DNA from: Acidaminobacter sp.
GTDB lineage: Bacteria; Bacillota_A; Clostridia; Peptostreptococcales; Acidaminobacteraceae
Length of the DNA: 64,000 nt
Direction: 5' to 3'
Assembly (NCBI GenBank): GCA_009881125.1
Contig: WXFH01000023.1
Span: forward strand, 7,770-71,769
Positions 7,295 to 16,076 of this stretch are shown here, in pieces. The position numbers and the translations under genes were made by a program. Numbering within the stretch: position 1 is the first letter of the stretch; each line of letters begins with the position of its first letter. The notes below the pieces were generated by a model. It did no database searches. It had not been told where the DNA came from and saw only the letters and a list, made by a program, of their open reading frames with translations.

Positions 7295-10171
7295 TTATTC
7301 CACTCTGATTCTGCAATCCACCGCCATAAATCTACCGCTGGAAGCATCCCAGGTGACCGGATTCAGGTCAATTTCCTGTATGCCGGGCAGTTCGCCAACC
7401 ATGTCGCTGAAGCGCTTTACCATTTCCGCCAATTCTTCAACCGGAACCTTGGCCTTCCCCCTGTATCCGTTTAAAAGCGGATAGGTCTTTAAGCTTTCAA
7501 TCATACCTGCGGCTTGCTTCTGACACACCGGCATCAGCTTCACAGAGACATCCTGGAACAATTCCACCAGTGTACCACCTGCACCAACCACACAAAGGTG
7601 TCCAATCCCCGGCTCAAATTTTCCACCCAAGATCACTTCATGAGTAATCTTCGCTTGCTCCTGGACCAATACAGCTTCTGCACCCTGGAAGGTATTAAAT
7701 AATTCTTTGACCACCAGCCTCAATGCGGCTTCACTTTCAATGTTCAGGACGACACCGCCGGCATCCGACTTATGCAGCACTTCCGGATGCTCGATCTTTG
7801 CCACTACAGGAAAGTTCATGCCCTCAAGCTCCAGGATGTCCGGCGCAGTGATCCAGTGCCATCTTGGGGTTGGTATACCGTAGAGCTCCAAAAGTTTCAT
7901 GGCCGCGTCGGAACGCAGATACCCGGTTTCATAGCGGGACTGCATCAGCGGTCTGGCATGACGGCGATTAGCGCTGCCCCTTTCAACCAAAGGACTTCCC
8001 AGCTCGAACTCAGATGATGCGCCAACATTAAACCTTCCCTCTTTCAAGGACATAGCTTGGAGCACATCCGCAACATTTTCCGGAAACTCAAGGCATGGAA
8101 TCTGATGCTGATTCAACACCTTCCTAGCCGCAGCGCCCAAAGTCGGCCCAATAAAACAGCAAATTGCCGGCAAATCAAATGCTTTAATGACCGGGACCAA
8201 AGCTTCCGCGATCTTTCCTGTATCAATCGTCGCAGGCGGAACACAGATCACTGCAAGCGCATCATACATGCCGCTTTCCGCCATAGTTTCAAGTGCCTTC
8301 GCATAATGCTCCGGCGGCGCAGGCGCGACGAGATCTATTGGATTTGCCGTGGAGGCCTCAGGAAATAGAACTCTCGCCAAAGCATCTCGCTCCGCTGCCG
8401 GCAGCAGCGGCAGCTCAAAGCCGTGCATTGCCAGCCGGTCTGTAATCAGGATACCGGGTCCGCCCGCATTGGTGACAACCCCCACCCTTTTTCCGGTAAA
8501 CGTCCTGGACTTGCTCAAGCTCATTGCAGTCAGATAAGCCATTTCGAGGGTTTCAACGCGAATCGCCCCCGCTTTTTCAAGAAGTGCCTCAATAGCCGCG
8601 TCACTTCCGGCAATACTGCCGGTGTGGGAACTGGCCGCCGCAGCGCCGGCACTGCTTCGCCCGGATTTGACAACCACCACCGGTTTTGTTTTCGTCAACT
8701 CAGAGACCTGTTTAAAAAAGCTCTGGCCTTCGCCAATGGTCTCCAGATACAGCATCACGACTTTGGTGTATGGGTCATCCCTAAACTCGCCCAGCAGATC
8801 ACTGGCGTCAATATCCATTTGATTTCCAAGGGACGCGATCTTGGAAAAGCCCATCCCCAAATTTTCCGCGTAGTCCAGCAGCGCTGCACCCAGCGCCCCG
8901 CTCTGCGTGATAAACGCAATGTTACCCGGCGTAGGCTGATGCTGAAGCATAGTGGCATTTAACGACACATCGGGATCGGTGTTCAAAACGCCCATGCAAT
9001 TTGGCCCCAAGAGCCTCATGTTGTATCGATCCGTTATCGCCTTAAGCTTGCTCTCTTCAACTGCGCCCGCTTCACCGGTTTCCTTGAACCCAGCGCTGAT
9101 GCAGACCACTGTTTTTACACCGAGCTTTCCGCACGCCTCTACTGCTTCAAGCACTGCCCCTGAAGGCGTTGTCACAACCGCAAGATCCGGTGCCTCAGGC
9201 AAAAGACCAACCCGTTCATAAGCCTTGACCCCTGTGACATCTTCACCGCTGCGGTTCACAGCGTAAAGCCCGCCGGTAAAACCCCCGTCCTGTATATTCG
9301 ACAGAATCGCGTTGCCCAGTCCGCCTCGTGCTGAGGCGCCTATAACGACCACACTTTTCGGGGACAACATGGCATTTAAATCGCGCCGAAACTTCGGAAT
9401 ATTCTCAGACCAGCTCTCGACTTTTACGCCTGCCGGAACAGGATCGCCGCAATACAAGACGTGACCCGCCTCATCCATTCCAAAATTACCCTGTGCAATC
9501 TCCAGGATCACCCTTGCGCCCAAATGCCGCGAATGTTCATTGACAGCTTTTAACACCGCTTTGCGCAGCTGCTGGCTCTCCTCTGGTATCGAGTAATCAA
9601 CCAAATGAGAAGGTGAACGCATGAGGAGCGGCCCGCCGTCAATTTCCGCTGTCGCCAGGTGGGCGCTTGAGCAAATTGTCTCCTGGCGCAAATGAAGGGT
9701 GTCACCGACACCATCGGCACCAGCAAAGAGACGGTGGCCATAGGGCGCCACAGACAGATCCGCCGGATGAACGTTGACCATCCAGTAATGGTTCACAATG
9801 GCTTCCGTCGTGGCCCACACATAGCCCGCCAGCAGAATCAGATCCGCGCCAAAGGGCTCAATCAGCTTCGCGACCTCCTGATCATAGAGCGCGCGCACGC
9901 CGAGGTCACTTAAAGGCGCGTCGTGCTCACTGTGAAAAGCACGAAGATCCAGAGAAGCAAAGGCCATGCCGATGGTCTTGGCCATCTCAACCGCCTTCGA
10001 GTCCGGCTTGTCCGAAAAGACGCCAACAATCTCAAAGGGACACCCGCCATGGGTCTGCTCCATCTCTTTTTGAAGCTCATAGACTTTCCAAAGGGTATTG
10101 CCGCTTCCAGATGCGAAGCCGAGCACCTTTAATTTCCCGTGAACCGGGTTATGAATAAGTTTATTTTTCAT
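7295..10171 (-). CDS. fusion of formyltransferase-like domain and ADP-forming acyl-CoA synthetase
   Basis: A 958-residue protein with a continuous frame. Residues about 15-235 resemble PurN/Fmt-type formyltransferases: a Rossmann start with FASGSGNTLWK, then VNVHPADLS (Asn and His of the catalytic triad) and AEIDGGPLL at the position of the catalytic Asp. Residues about 265-730 are the CoA-binding and ligase region of NDP-forming acyl-CoA synthetases (VVIGASARGGLGN, ITQSGALGAALLDYA, a phosphohistidine-type segment SSHTGSIAGSD). Residues about 750-958 are the ATP-grasp half (HKSDAGGVVLNI, EIDLNPV). The synthetase converts acyl-CoA, ADP and phosphate to acid, CoA and ATP. Last gene of a cluster with LeuA-like enzyme, aminotransferase and SNF transporter. 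The joint reaction is unknown. Confidence 0.85.
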   Translation of the reverse strand: MKNKLIHNPVHGKLKVLGFASGSGNTLWKVYELQKEMEQTHGGCPFEIVGVFSDKPDSKAVEMAKTIGMAFASLDLRAFHSEHDAPLSDLGVRALYDQEVAKLIEPFGADLILLAGYVWATTEAIVNHYWMVNVHPADLSVAPYGHRLFAGADGVGDTLHLRQETICSSAHLATAEIDGGPLLMRSPSHLVDYSIPEESQQLRKAVLKAVNEHSRHLGARVILEIAQGNFGMDEAGHVLYCGDPVPAGVKVESWSENIPKFRRDLNAMLSPKSVVVIGASARGGLGNAILSNIQDGGFTGGLYAVNRSGEDVTGVKAYERVGLLPEAPDLAVVTTPSGAVLEAVEACGKLGVKTVVCISAGFKETGEAGAVEESKLKAITDRYNMRLLGPNCMGVLNTDPDVSLNATMLQHQPTPGNIAFITQSGALGAALLDYAENLGMGFSKIASLGNQMDIDASDLLGEFRDDPYTKVVMLYLETIGEGQSFFKQVSELTKTKPVVVVKSGRSSAGAAAASSHTGSIAGSDAAIEALLEKAGAIRVETLEMAYLTAMSLSKSRTFTGKRVGVVTNAGGPGILITDRLAMHGFELPLLPAAERDALARVLFPEASTANPIDLVAPAPPEHYAKALETMAESGMYDALAVICVPPATIDTGKIAEALVPVIKAFDLPAICCFIGPTLGAAARKVLNQHQIPCLEFPENVADVLQAMSLKEGRFNVGASSEFELGSPLVERGSANRRHARPLMQSRYETGYLRSDAAMKLLELYGIPTPRWHWITAPDILELEGMNFPVVAKIEHPEVLHKSDAGGVVLNIESEAALRLVVKELFNTFQGAEAVLVQEQAKITHEVILGGKFEPGIGHLCVVGAGGTLVELFQDVSVKLMPVCQKQAAGMIESLKTYPLLNGYRGKAKVPVEELAEMVKRFSDMVGELPGIQEIDLNPVTWDASSGRFMAVDCRIRVE

Positions 10172-10220
10172 GATAGATGACCTCCGTCAGGCACAAAGTT
10201 GCGCTTTTACCTATGAAAAG

Positions 10221-10251
10221 GGCGGGAGTCGTAATGCAGGCCACTCCCGCC
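10221..10251 (-). terminator. attenuator-like hairpin between SNF transporter and fusion gene
   Basis: GGCGGGAGT (10221-10229) pairs with ACTCCCGCC (10243-10251); on the minus strand the stem is followed by CTTTTC. It is weak and probably only reduces transcription into the fusion gene. Confidence 0.5.
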
Positions 10252-10273
10252 GGATTCATGAGTGTTGTTCAGA

Positions 10274-11656
10274 CTAGATTTTCAGGATACCGAGATTGGA
10301 AAGGAAAATCAGAACCACCGTTACCGGTACAACGTATTTCACAACAGGGAACCAAGCTTTAACGATTGTGCCTTTGATCTCGCCATTATTGGAGATTTCA
10401 GCAACAGCGTCTTTTTCACCCCAGAACCATCCCACCAGGATCGCTGCGGCTAAGCCGCCAAGCGGCAGTGAAATATTTGAGCCGAAGTAGTCAAAGAGAT
10501 CAAAGACCCCTTTGCCAAAGAGTGTGAAGTCACTCCAGATCCCAAAGCTGAAAGAAACTGCAATACCCATGACGTAAGCGATTGCACCGACCAAAAGCGC
10601 CGCTTTGGTTCTGGCCATCTTACGCGTTTCAATTAAATAGGAAACTGGCATTTCCAAAATGGAGATGGAGGAAGTCAAGCATGCAATGGCCAAAAGGACG
10701 AAGAACATAAAGGAGAAAATTGATCCGAGCGGCATCTGGGCAAAGACAGCCGGCAGCGTGATGAAGACGAGACCCGGTCCGGCACCCGGTTCAAGACCAA
10801 AGGAGAAGACGGCCGGAAAAATAATCAAGCCTGCGAGCAACGCTACAGAGGTATCCATCAAAGCAACGATAATGGAGGTCTTAGGCAAATTTTCGTGTTT
10901 GCCTAAATAGCTCGCGTATGTCACCATACCGGACATACCAACGCTCATACTGAAGAACACTTGACCGAGGGCTGCAATCCAGACACCGCCTGTAATCTTG
11001 GAAAGATCCGGCGTAAGATACCATTTGATGCCTTCCCAGGCGCCAGGCAGTGTCAAGGCGCGAATAACGAGGATAATCAGCAGAACGAACAGCATTGGCA
11101 TCATAATTTTTGTCGATTTTTCAATGCCTTGTGAGACGCCTTTGATAATGATACCCACTGTCAAGGCCATAAAGATCCCATGGTACATGAGCGGCTTAAC
11201 AGGATCCGAAATGAAAGCGCCAAAGAAATTGCCGATCTGATCAGGCGCTAACCCATTGAGCCCGAAGAAGGATTGAATGGAGTAGTAAACAGTCCAACCG
11301 CTGACAACGGAATAATAAGACAGGAAGATAAACGCTGAGAAGAACCCAAGAAACCCAATCCATTTCGCGCCTTTTCGAATTTTTGCGTAGCTTTCAATAG
11401 CATTGGTCTTACCATTTCTGCCAATTGCAAATTCGACTAATAGCAAGCTGGCGCCTACAAAAAGGACACAGATCAAGTATAAAAGTACAAAAGCGCCTCC
11501 ACCGTTTGTTCCTGTCATATATGGGAATCTCCATATATTCCCCAGTCCGACTGCCGAACCTGCTGCCGCGAAAATAAATCCGAGTTGTGATTTGAACTGA
11601 TCCCTTGGTTTTTGATCTTGAATTCTTTCTGCTGATACTCTGGATTCCACCGCCAT
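10274..11656 (-). CDS. Na+-dependent transporter, SNF (NSS) family
   Basis: About 460 residues with roughly eleven to twelve membrane spans. The N-terminal FIFAAAGSAVGLGNIWRFPY is the NSS signature that forms the sodium sites and the unwound first helix, as in LeuT and MhsT. The family imports neutral or aromatic amino acids with Na+. I choose ATG 11656 since GGGAGG lies 8 bases upstream; the 12 residues before it are probably not translated. Its position between an aminotransferase gene and an acyl-CoA synthetase gene suggests that it imports the amino acid degraded by the cluster. Confidence 0.9.
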   Translation of the reverse strand: MAVESRVSAERIQDQKPRDQFKSQLGFIFAAAGSAVGLGNIWRFPYMTGTNGGGAFVLLYLICVLFVGASLLLVEFAIGRNGKTNAIESYAKIRKGAKWIGFLGFFSAFIFLSYYSVVSGWTVYYSIQSFFGLNGLAPDQIGNFFGAFISDPVKPLMYHGIFMALTVGIIIKGVSQGIEKSTKIMMPMLFVLLIILVIRALTLPGAWEGIKWYLTPDLSKITGGVWIAALGQVFFSMSVGMSGMVTYASYLGKHENLPKTSIIVALMDTSVALLAGLIIFPAVFSFGLEPGAGPGLVFITLPAVFAQMPLGSIFSFMFFVLLAIACLTSSISILEMPVSYLIETRKMARTKAALLVGAIAYVMGIAVSFSFGIWSDFTLFGKGVFDLFDYFGSNISLPLGGLAAAILVGWFWGEKDAVAEISNNGEIKGTIVKAWFPVVKYVVPVTVVLIFLSNLGILKI

Positions 11657-11704
11657 GGTTAGATCCTCCCTAATTGGAATAGTGTGTTTCAAAAAGGAAT
11701 ATTA

Positions 11705-12862
11705 TTATTTCCCCAAAACCGCTTCTATTCTGTCAAACGCCTCTGCCATCTGTTCATTTGGGATAGTACAGGAGATTCGGATAAAATTGTCGCTGTTCGG
11801 TCCAAAAGAGATCCCGGGAATCGTGATCACTTTCGCTTCTTCCAATAACTTCATGCCAAGTGCCATGGAGGTCATTCCGGTTTTCTCTATGTTCGCGAAC
11901 AGGTAGAAAGCGCCTCTCGGTTTCACGCAGGATAAGCCTTTAATCTGATTGATGCGTTTGTGTGCATAGTCAACGCGATCTTTATAAATTTCCACCATTT
12001 CCCTGACTTGAGTTTCACAGTTTTTCAGGGCGTAGAGGGCTGCCTTCTGAGAAACGGAATTCATACACATGGTGGTGCCAATATTGATGATCTTCATGGT
12101 GTCTATGACCTTTTTCGGCCCTATGGCATACCCTATCCGCCAACCGCACATTGCGTAGGTTTTAGAAAACCCGGCAATTGTAAAGGTACGTTCTTTCATA
12201 TCCGGCAGCGTCGCGAAACAGATATGCTCGCCCTCGTAGATAAAGGCTTCATAAATTTCATCCGAGATCAGGATGAGATCGTGTTTCTTGATGACATCAC
12301 AGATTTTCAAAGCCTCTTCCATCCCTATGACAGCCCCTGTTGGATTGCCCGGTGAATTGAGCATGACAATTTTGGTCTTAGGGGTTATGCAGGACTCAAG
12401 CAGTTCGGCAGTCATGTTGAATGCATCTTCTTCTTTTAGCGGTACAGGTACCGGTACACCATAGACATAGTCGATAGCCTGCATGTAAGGTGTAAAGCAC
12501 GGATCCGGAACAATGACTTCATCTCCGGGATTTATCAGGGCCTGAAGTATCATGTAGATCGCTTGCGTGGCCCCTGCGCCAATGATGACTTCCTCCGGAG
12601 AGGATTCCAGTCCGTATTTGTCTCTCCAGTAATCTGAAATGGCTGAGCGAAGATCCTGAAAGCCATTGACTGGCGGATAATGGGTGAAGCCGGCCTTGGC
12701 AGCTTCCGCTGCCGCCTCTACAATGCTGGGATGCGTATGGGCGTCAGGTTCGCCTATCCCAAGACTTATAAGGCCTGTATGTTTTGATGCCGCTTCAAAC
12801 ATTTGAAGCATAGGTGATGGCTGGACGGTCTTAAAAAGATTGGACAATGCTATGTCTTTCAT
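11705..12862 (-). CDS. class I/II PLP-dependent aminotransferase
   Basis: A 385-residue fold-type I aminotransferase. Seen are the GIGEPDAHTHPSIVEAA N-terminus, the substrate loop GAGATQAIYMIL, NSPGNPTGA, ISDEIYEAF and the PLP lysine in AGFSKTYAMCGWRIGY, with the carboxylate-binding Arg in FIRISCTIP. It matches aspartate/aromatic or PatA-like enzymes. It removes an amino group from an amino acid to give the 2-oxo acid. Eleven bases separate it from the upstream LeuA-like gene and 48 from the transporter, so it lies in the same operon. Confidence 0.9.
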   Translation of the reverse strand: MKDIALSNLFKTVQPSPMLQMFEAASKHTGLISLGIGEPDAHTHPSIVEAAAEAAKAGFTHYPPVNGFQDLRSAISDYWRDKYGLESSPEEVIIGAGATQAIYMILQALINPGDEVIVPDPCFTPYMQAIDYVYGVPVPVPLKEEDAFNMTAELLESCITPKTKIVMLNSPGNPTGAVIGMEEALKICDVIKKHDLILISDEIYEAFIYEGEHICFATLPDMKERTFTIAGFSKTYAMCGWRIGYAIGPKKVIDTMKIINIGTTMCMNSVSQKAALYALKNCETQVREMVEIYKDRVDYAHKRINQIKGLSCVKPRGAFYLFANIEKTGMTSMALGMKLLEEAKVITIPGISFGPNSDNFIRISCTIPNEQMAEAFDRIEAVLGK

Positions 12863-12873
12863 GTCACGACCTC

Positions 12874-14082
12874 CTAAAAGCTTTTTGTCAGCTCAATGAA
12901 TTCTTCCGGTGTCAAGTCGCGTTTTAAAGACAATGAGAGATCCTTGACTTTGCCGAGCAAATCCTGTTCCTGCTCTTCAGACAGTGCAATGTTGTTTTCC
13001 TGGATCCAGGTTTTAATATTGTCTTTGCCGCTTTTCTTCCCAAGATACAGCTTAGGCTCGGATTGACCGGTCATGCTCCAGTGATAAGGGAGCATAGCCA
13101 GTGGCTCTTCATTTTTGCAGTTGACCCAGAGACTTGAAGGCATTCCTGTTTCCCAGCCAAAAATTCTATCTCCGACAACAGGTCTGGTAGGCGGTACTGC
13201 GAACCTGGTATAGTCGGCGACCGTACTCGACAGTGATTTAAGCTGATCCAGCTCAATGCCGGTGTCATAGCCATACAAGACTTTCAGCGAAAGCGCCAGA
13301 GGTTCGAGGGCGACGCTGCCCGAACGCTCTCCAATACCATTGACTGTGACGTGAGCAACCTCAGCACCTGCGGCAAGCCCGGCAATTGTCGAAGCGACAC
13401 CCAGACCAAAGTCATCATGGAAGTGAACTTCAATTGGAACACTAAATTCGCTTTTTAGCTTTCTCACCGTGTAGGCAGCGCCTTCCGGTGAAAAGCATCC
13501 AAAGGTATCCACGAGGGCCAAGGCATCCATATGCCCGCCTTCAGAAATCTGATGCACTGCGTCAATCAGAAAATCCAGGCTCGCTCTGGAGGAGTCCGCC
13601 GGGAAAAATGTGACATAGAGACCTTCTTCCCTTGCTGCCTGAGTCGCTTCAATGGCGGCTTTTATAGCTCTTTCTGCCGTCCAGCGTTTGCCGTATTTAA
13701 GTAAGTGCTCACTGCCGGGAATCTCTGCCAAGACGTGGGAAACGCCGCACTCTCTGGCCAGCTTCATATCCTCGGGTGTGTTTCTCACAAAGGCAAAGAT
13801 CTTGGGACCGAGGTTAAGAGAGGCAATTTCTTTAATGGCATCCGCGTCTTCTTTGGAGGCTGCCGGCGTACCTGCCTCAATTCTGTGGACGCCTGCCAAG
13901 GCAAGCTTCTTGGCAATTTCGACTTTTTCCTTTCGCGTGAGAATGATGCCTGGCTGTTGCTCACCGTCTCTCAAGGTCGTATCCAGAATTTCAATTTTTT
14001 TGGGGAATTCGTAACCTTTTAAGACGTCTGCTGCGAAGTTTGACTGACTGACCCACCATTTTCCGTCTTCCTTGTAGCCCAT
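12874..14082 (-). CDS. LeuA/homocitrate-synthase-type DRE-TIM enzyme
   Basis: A 402-residue protein of the alpha-isopropylmalate/homocitrate/citramalate synthase superfamily. The DRE-TIM motif is ILDTTLRDGEQQPG, with metal ligands in VHFHDDFGLGVA and the segment NGIGERSGSVALEPLAL. It ends soon after the barrel and a short helical region, so it lacks the roughly 130-residue LeuA regulatory domain. Such enzymes join an acyl-CoA with a 2-oxo acid or can run in reverse. First gene of the amino-acid cluster, behind a good promoter. Isopropylmalate, homocitrate, citramalate or Re-citrate synthase activity cannot be told apart here. Confidence 0.8.
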   Translation of the reverse strand: MGYKEDGKWWVSQSNFAADVLKGYEFPKKIEILDTTLRDGEQQPGIILTRKEKVEIAKKLALAGVHRIEAGTPAASKEDADAIKEIASLNLGPKIFAFVRNTPEDMKLARECGVSHVLAEIPGSEHLLKYGKRWTAERAIKAAIEATQAAREEGLYVTFFPADSSRASLDFLIDAVHQISEGGHMDALALVDTFGCFSPEGAAYTVRKLKSEFSVPIEVHFHDDFGLGVASTIAGLAAGAEVAHVTVNGIGERSGSVALEPLALSLKVLYGYDTGIELDQLKSLSSTVADYTRFAVPPTRPVVGDRIFGWETGMPSSLWVNCKNEEPLAMLPYHWSMTGQSEPKLYLGKKSGKDNIKTWIQENNIALSEEQEQDLLGKVKDLSLSLKRDLTPEEFIELTKSF

Positions 14083-14171
14083 AATAGCCTCCCTTTTTTC
14101 ATGCTTGATTAAGTGAAGGGTAACCTTTTTTTCTCAACCTTGTTATGTATGTTGGCAATCTTTCGAAATTA

Positions 14172-14200
14172 ATGTAACACCATTTTATCATCCTTGTCAA
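14172..14200 (-). promoter_or_regulatory. promoter of the LeuA-like gene cluster
   Basis: Minus strand: perfect -35 TTGACA (14195-14200), 17-nt spacer, weaker -10 TTACAT (14172-14177). A weak -10 fits an activated promoter; the divergent regulator gene is the obvious candidate. Confidence 0.55.
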
Positions 14201-14235
14201 TAGTTTTTTAATAGTTGGTGTATGCATATTTTTTC

Positions 14236-14271
14236 TTATCAATTTTCAGTACATTGTTGTATAATACAACT
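14236..14271 (+). promoter_or_regulatory. promoter of the MerR-XRE-cupin gene with overlapping palindrome
   Basis: TTATCA (14236-14241), 18-nt spacer, TATAAT (14260-14265). The -10 box lies inside a perfect 15-bp palindrome, GTTGTAT-A-ATACAAC (14257-14271), which is well placed for autorepression. Confidence 0.6.
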
Positions 14272-14296
14272 ACATAATGAGTGTTGGAGGACTGAC

Positions 14297-15145
14297 ATGA
14301 CAAACAAGTCTGAGAATAATGCCGAACTCTATTTCAGTATCAATGAAGTTGCCAAGCTTTTAAGCGTCGTTCCTGCCACCATCCGCAACTGGGAAAAACA
14401 AGGATTTTTCGTTGCAAAGCGCAGCTCGAACGCTTACAGAATCTACAGTTTAGAAGATATTGAGACGTTAAGGAAAATTAAGCAGTACTCCATAGATGAT
14501 AAAATGGGTTCCAAAGCTATAAAAAGTTTACTCATGACTCAGGCATCTCTTCCTCCGCTGATTGTAGGTACGGATGCTTACGACGCAGCTCCTGCGCCCA
14601 GTCGTAAACTCATAGGCGGCAAATGGAAGCTGTATAGAGACAAGCTGAATCTGACTCTCGAGGAAGTCGCCACCCAGGTTGGTATTTCAACCTCCTATCT
14701 AAGCAAAATTGAGAATGGGCAGGCGAATATTTCCTACGAGATCCTGGAGCGACTTGCGACTTTCTATGGGGAAAGTGTCCTGCATTTTTTTGAACCGGAA
14801 GAAGAGAACAGAACCCTCGTCGAAAAAGGTACCGGTGAACCGGTCCAGGCGGGCATTCCCGGTGTCACACTTGAATCTTTGATTTCGCAGAGGGAACACG
14901 TCCTCTTCCCTATGATGTTCTACGTCGAACCCGGTGCCGGCGCGCCGGAGACCCATCAGCATCACGGAGAAGAATTCATTTATGTGGTAAACGGCACCTT
15001 TAGAGTCACCCTGAACTATTCGGATGTCTATGATATGAAAACCGGAGACTCCATGTACTTTAAATCCACTGAGTTCCACAACTGGACAAATCCAGGCAAA
15101 AAAACATCGCAGATCCTGTGGGTCCACTCCCCTGTGGAACGGTAA
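14297..15145 (+). CDS. MerR-XRE-cupin three-domain regulator
   Basis: 282 residues with three domains in one chain. Residues about 12-75 are a MerR-type HTH (SINEVAKLLSVVPATIRNWE, then AYRIYSLEDIETLRKIK). Residues about 118-175 are an XRE/Cro HTH (YRDKLNLTLEEVATQVGI, STSYLSKIENGQ). Residues about 205-280 are a cupin (HQHHGEEFIYVVNGTF, TGDSMYFKSTEFHNW) that probably binds a metal or small ligand. Single-HTH XRE-cupin regulators of amino-acid or amine catabolism are common; the added MerR head is unusual. ATG 14297 has GGAGG 6 bases upstream. It is divergent from the amino-acid cluster and probably controls it. Confidence 0.85.
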   Translation: MTNKSENNAELYFSINEVAKLLSVVPATIRNWEKQGFFVAKRSSNAYRIYSLEDIETLRKIKQYSIDDKMGSKAIKSLLMTQASLPPLIVGTDAYDAAPAPSRKLIGGKWKLYRDKLNLTLEEVATQVGISTSYLSKIENGQANISYEILERLATFYGESVLHFFEPEEENRTLVEKGTGEPVQAGIPGVTLESLISQREHVLFPMMFYVEPGAGAPETHQHHGEEFIYVVNGTFRVTLNYSDVYDMKTGDSMYFKSTEFHNWTNPGKKTSQILWVHSPVER

Positions 15146-15168
15146 AATAACTTCATTCAAGGACAAAA

Positions 15169-15228
15169 AAGCGTTAAGAAATCCGGACCGTTTACACAAA
15201 GGTCCTGAATTCTTAACGCTTATTTTAT
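15169..15228 (+). terminator. terminator of the MerR-XRE-cupin gene
   Basis: AAGCGTTAAGAA (15169-15180) pairs with TTCTTAACGCTT (15210-15221); an inner GGACC/GGTCC stem extends it, and TATTTTAT follows. Confidence 0.8.
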
Positions 15229-15285
15229 GCCAGAAGCTGACGCTTATTAAATTTACAAAACGCTTTGACTCAAAACCAGGTGTCC

Positions 15286-15312
15286 GAAACTGGGTGTCTG
15301 ACACCCGGTTTC
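15286..15312. repeat. GTGTCWGACAC palindrome, single copy
   Basis: Core GTGTCTGACAC at 15294-15304 with arms AACTGG / CCGGTT. A degenerate half copy (AGGTGTCCGAAACTGG) precedes it from 15279. It lies between the converging regulator and phoU genes. Confidence 0.8.
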
Positions 15313-15334
15313 ATCATCCACAAAACTCGGTGGA

Positions 15335-15359
15335 ACTCGGTGTCAGACACCCAGTTCCA
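15335..15359 (-). repeat. GTGTCWGACAC palindrome next to the phoU stop codon
   Basis: Core GTGTCAGACAC (15340-15350) with arms GAACTCG / CCAGTTC. It begins 2 bases after the phoU stop codon in the direction of phoU transcription. Confidence 0.8.
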
Positions 15360-15361
15360 CA

Positions 15362-16009
15362 CTAAAGCTTCACATTCTCCCCAGTCATCATCAGGATCAC
15401 ACGCTCACAGATATTGGTGGCATGGTCCGCAATCCGCTCGAGATAGCGCCCCACCAGAATCAACCCAATAATCTGATCCTCCTGATTCTCCCGGATCTTG
15501 ATCAGATGAAGCAGTTCTCTGTAAATCTCTTCGTACAGCGTGTCGACTTCATCATCTTTTCGCGCCGTGGCATACGCCAATTCTATATCGTGCTGGAAGT
15601 AAGCCCTGAGACTGGCCTCCAGCATCTCCCGCACTTTCTTCTCCATGATGGGGAGCCTTTCGAGCGGCTTGACCAGCTCATATTTTCCAAGGCTGATAAC
15701 GACTTCCGCAATATTACAGCTGTAATCACCAACACGCTCCAGATCCGTCACAATCTTGATAATGCTGACCATTTGCCTCAAATCAGAGGCCAGCGGGCTC
15801 TGGGTAGCAGCGAGAGTTATGCACAAATTCTCAATTTCCTTTTCGAGTTTATTGATTTCAGGGTCCTGAGCCAGAATCTGCTTAGCGATACGCGCGTCCT
15901 GCCGGACAAAGGCCTCCATAGCCTGTCCAATGCTCCCTGCCGATAGTCGGCTCATATACTCAACTTTGCTGTGGATCTCCCTGATTCTATCCTCCATTTG
16001 CTCTCTCAT
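15362..16009 (-). CDS. phoU: phosphate signalling/transport regulator PhoU
   Basis: A 215-residue all-helical protein with the two PhoU three-helix repeats. Metal-binding motif instances are visible: DLERVGDYSCNIAE in the first repeat and YLERIADHATNICE in the second. PhoU damps Pst uptake and signals phosphate sufficiency to the PhoR kinase. It is the last gene of the pst operon, 67 bases after pstB. The ATG has GGAGGAAG upstream at a slightly long spacing. Confidence 0.95.
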   Translation of the reverse strand: MREQMEDRIREIHSKVEYMSRLSAGSIGQAMEAFVRQDARIAKQILAQDPEINKLEKEIENLCITLAATQSPLASDLRQMVSIIKIVTDLERVGDYSCNIAEVVISLGKYELVKPLERLPIMEKKVREMLEASLRAYFQHDIELAYATARKDDEVDTLYEEIYRELLHLIKIRENQEDQIIGLILVGRYLERIADHATNICERVILMMTGENVKL

Positions 16010-16076
16010 GAGCGCGTCTTCCTCCTCATTGAACGGGTGGGACTCACCCTCCCTGCGAACCGCTCACGTGCCAGAT

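Noticed and set aside
7295..10171. Two separate genes wrongly joined
   Set aside because: The frame is uninterrupted, and I see no internal ribosome binding site with a start codon at the domain border near residue 260.
15286..15312. Palindromes as ordinary intrinsic terminators
   Set aside because: Most copies lack a T-run, and separate true terminators are present beside several of them (15169, 58796, 61833).
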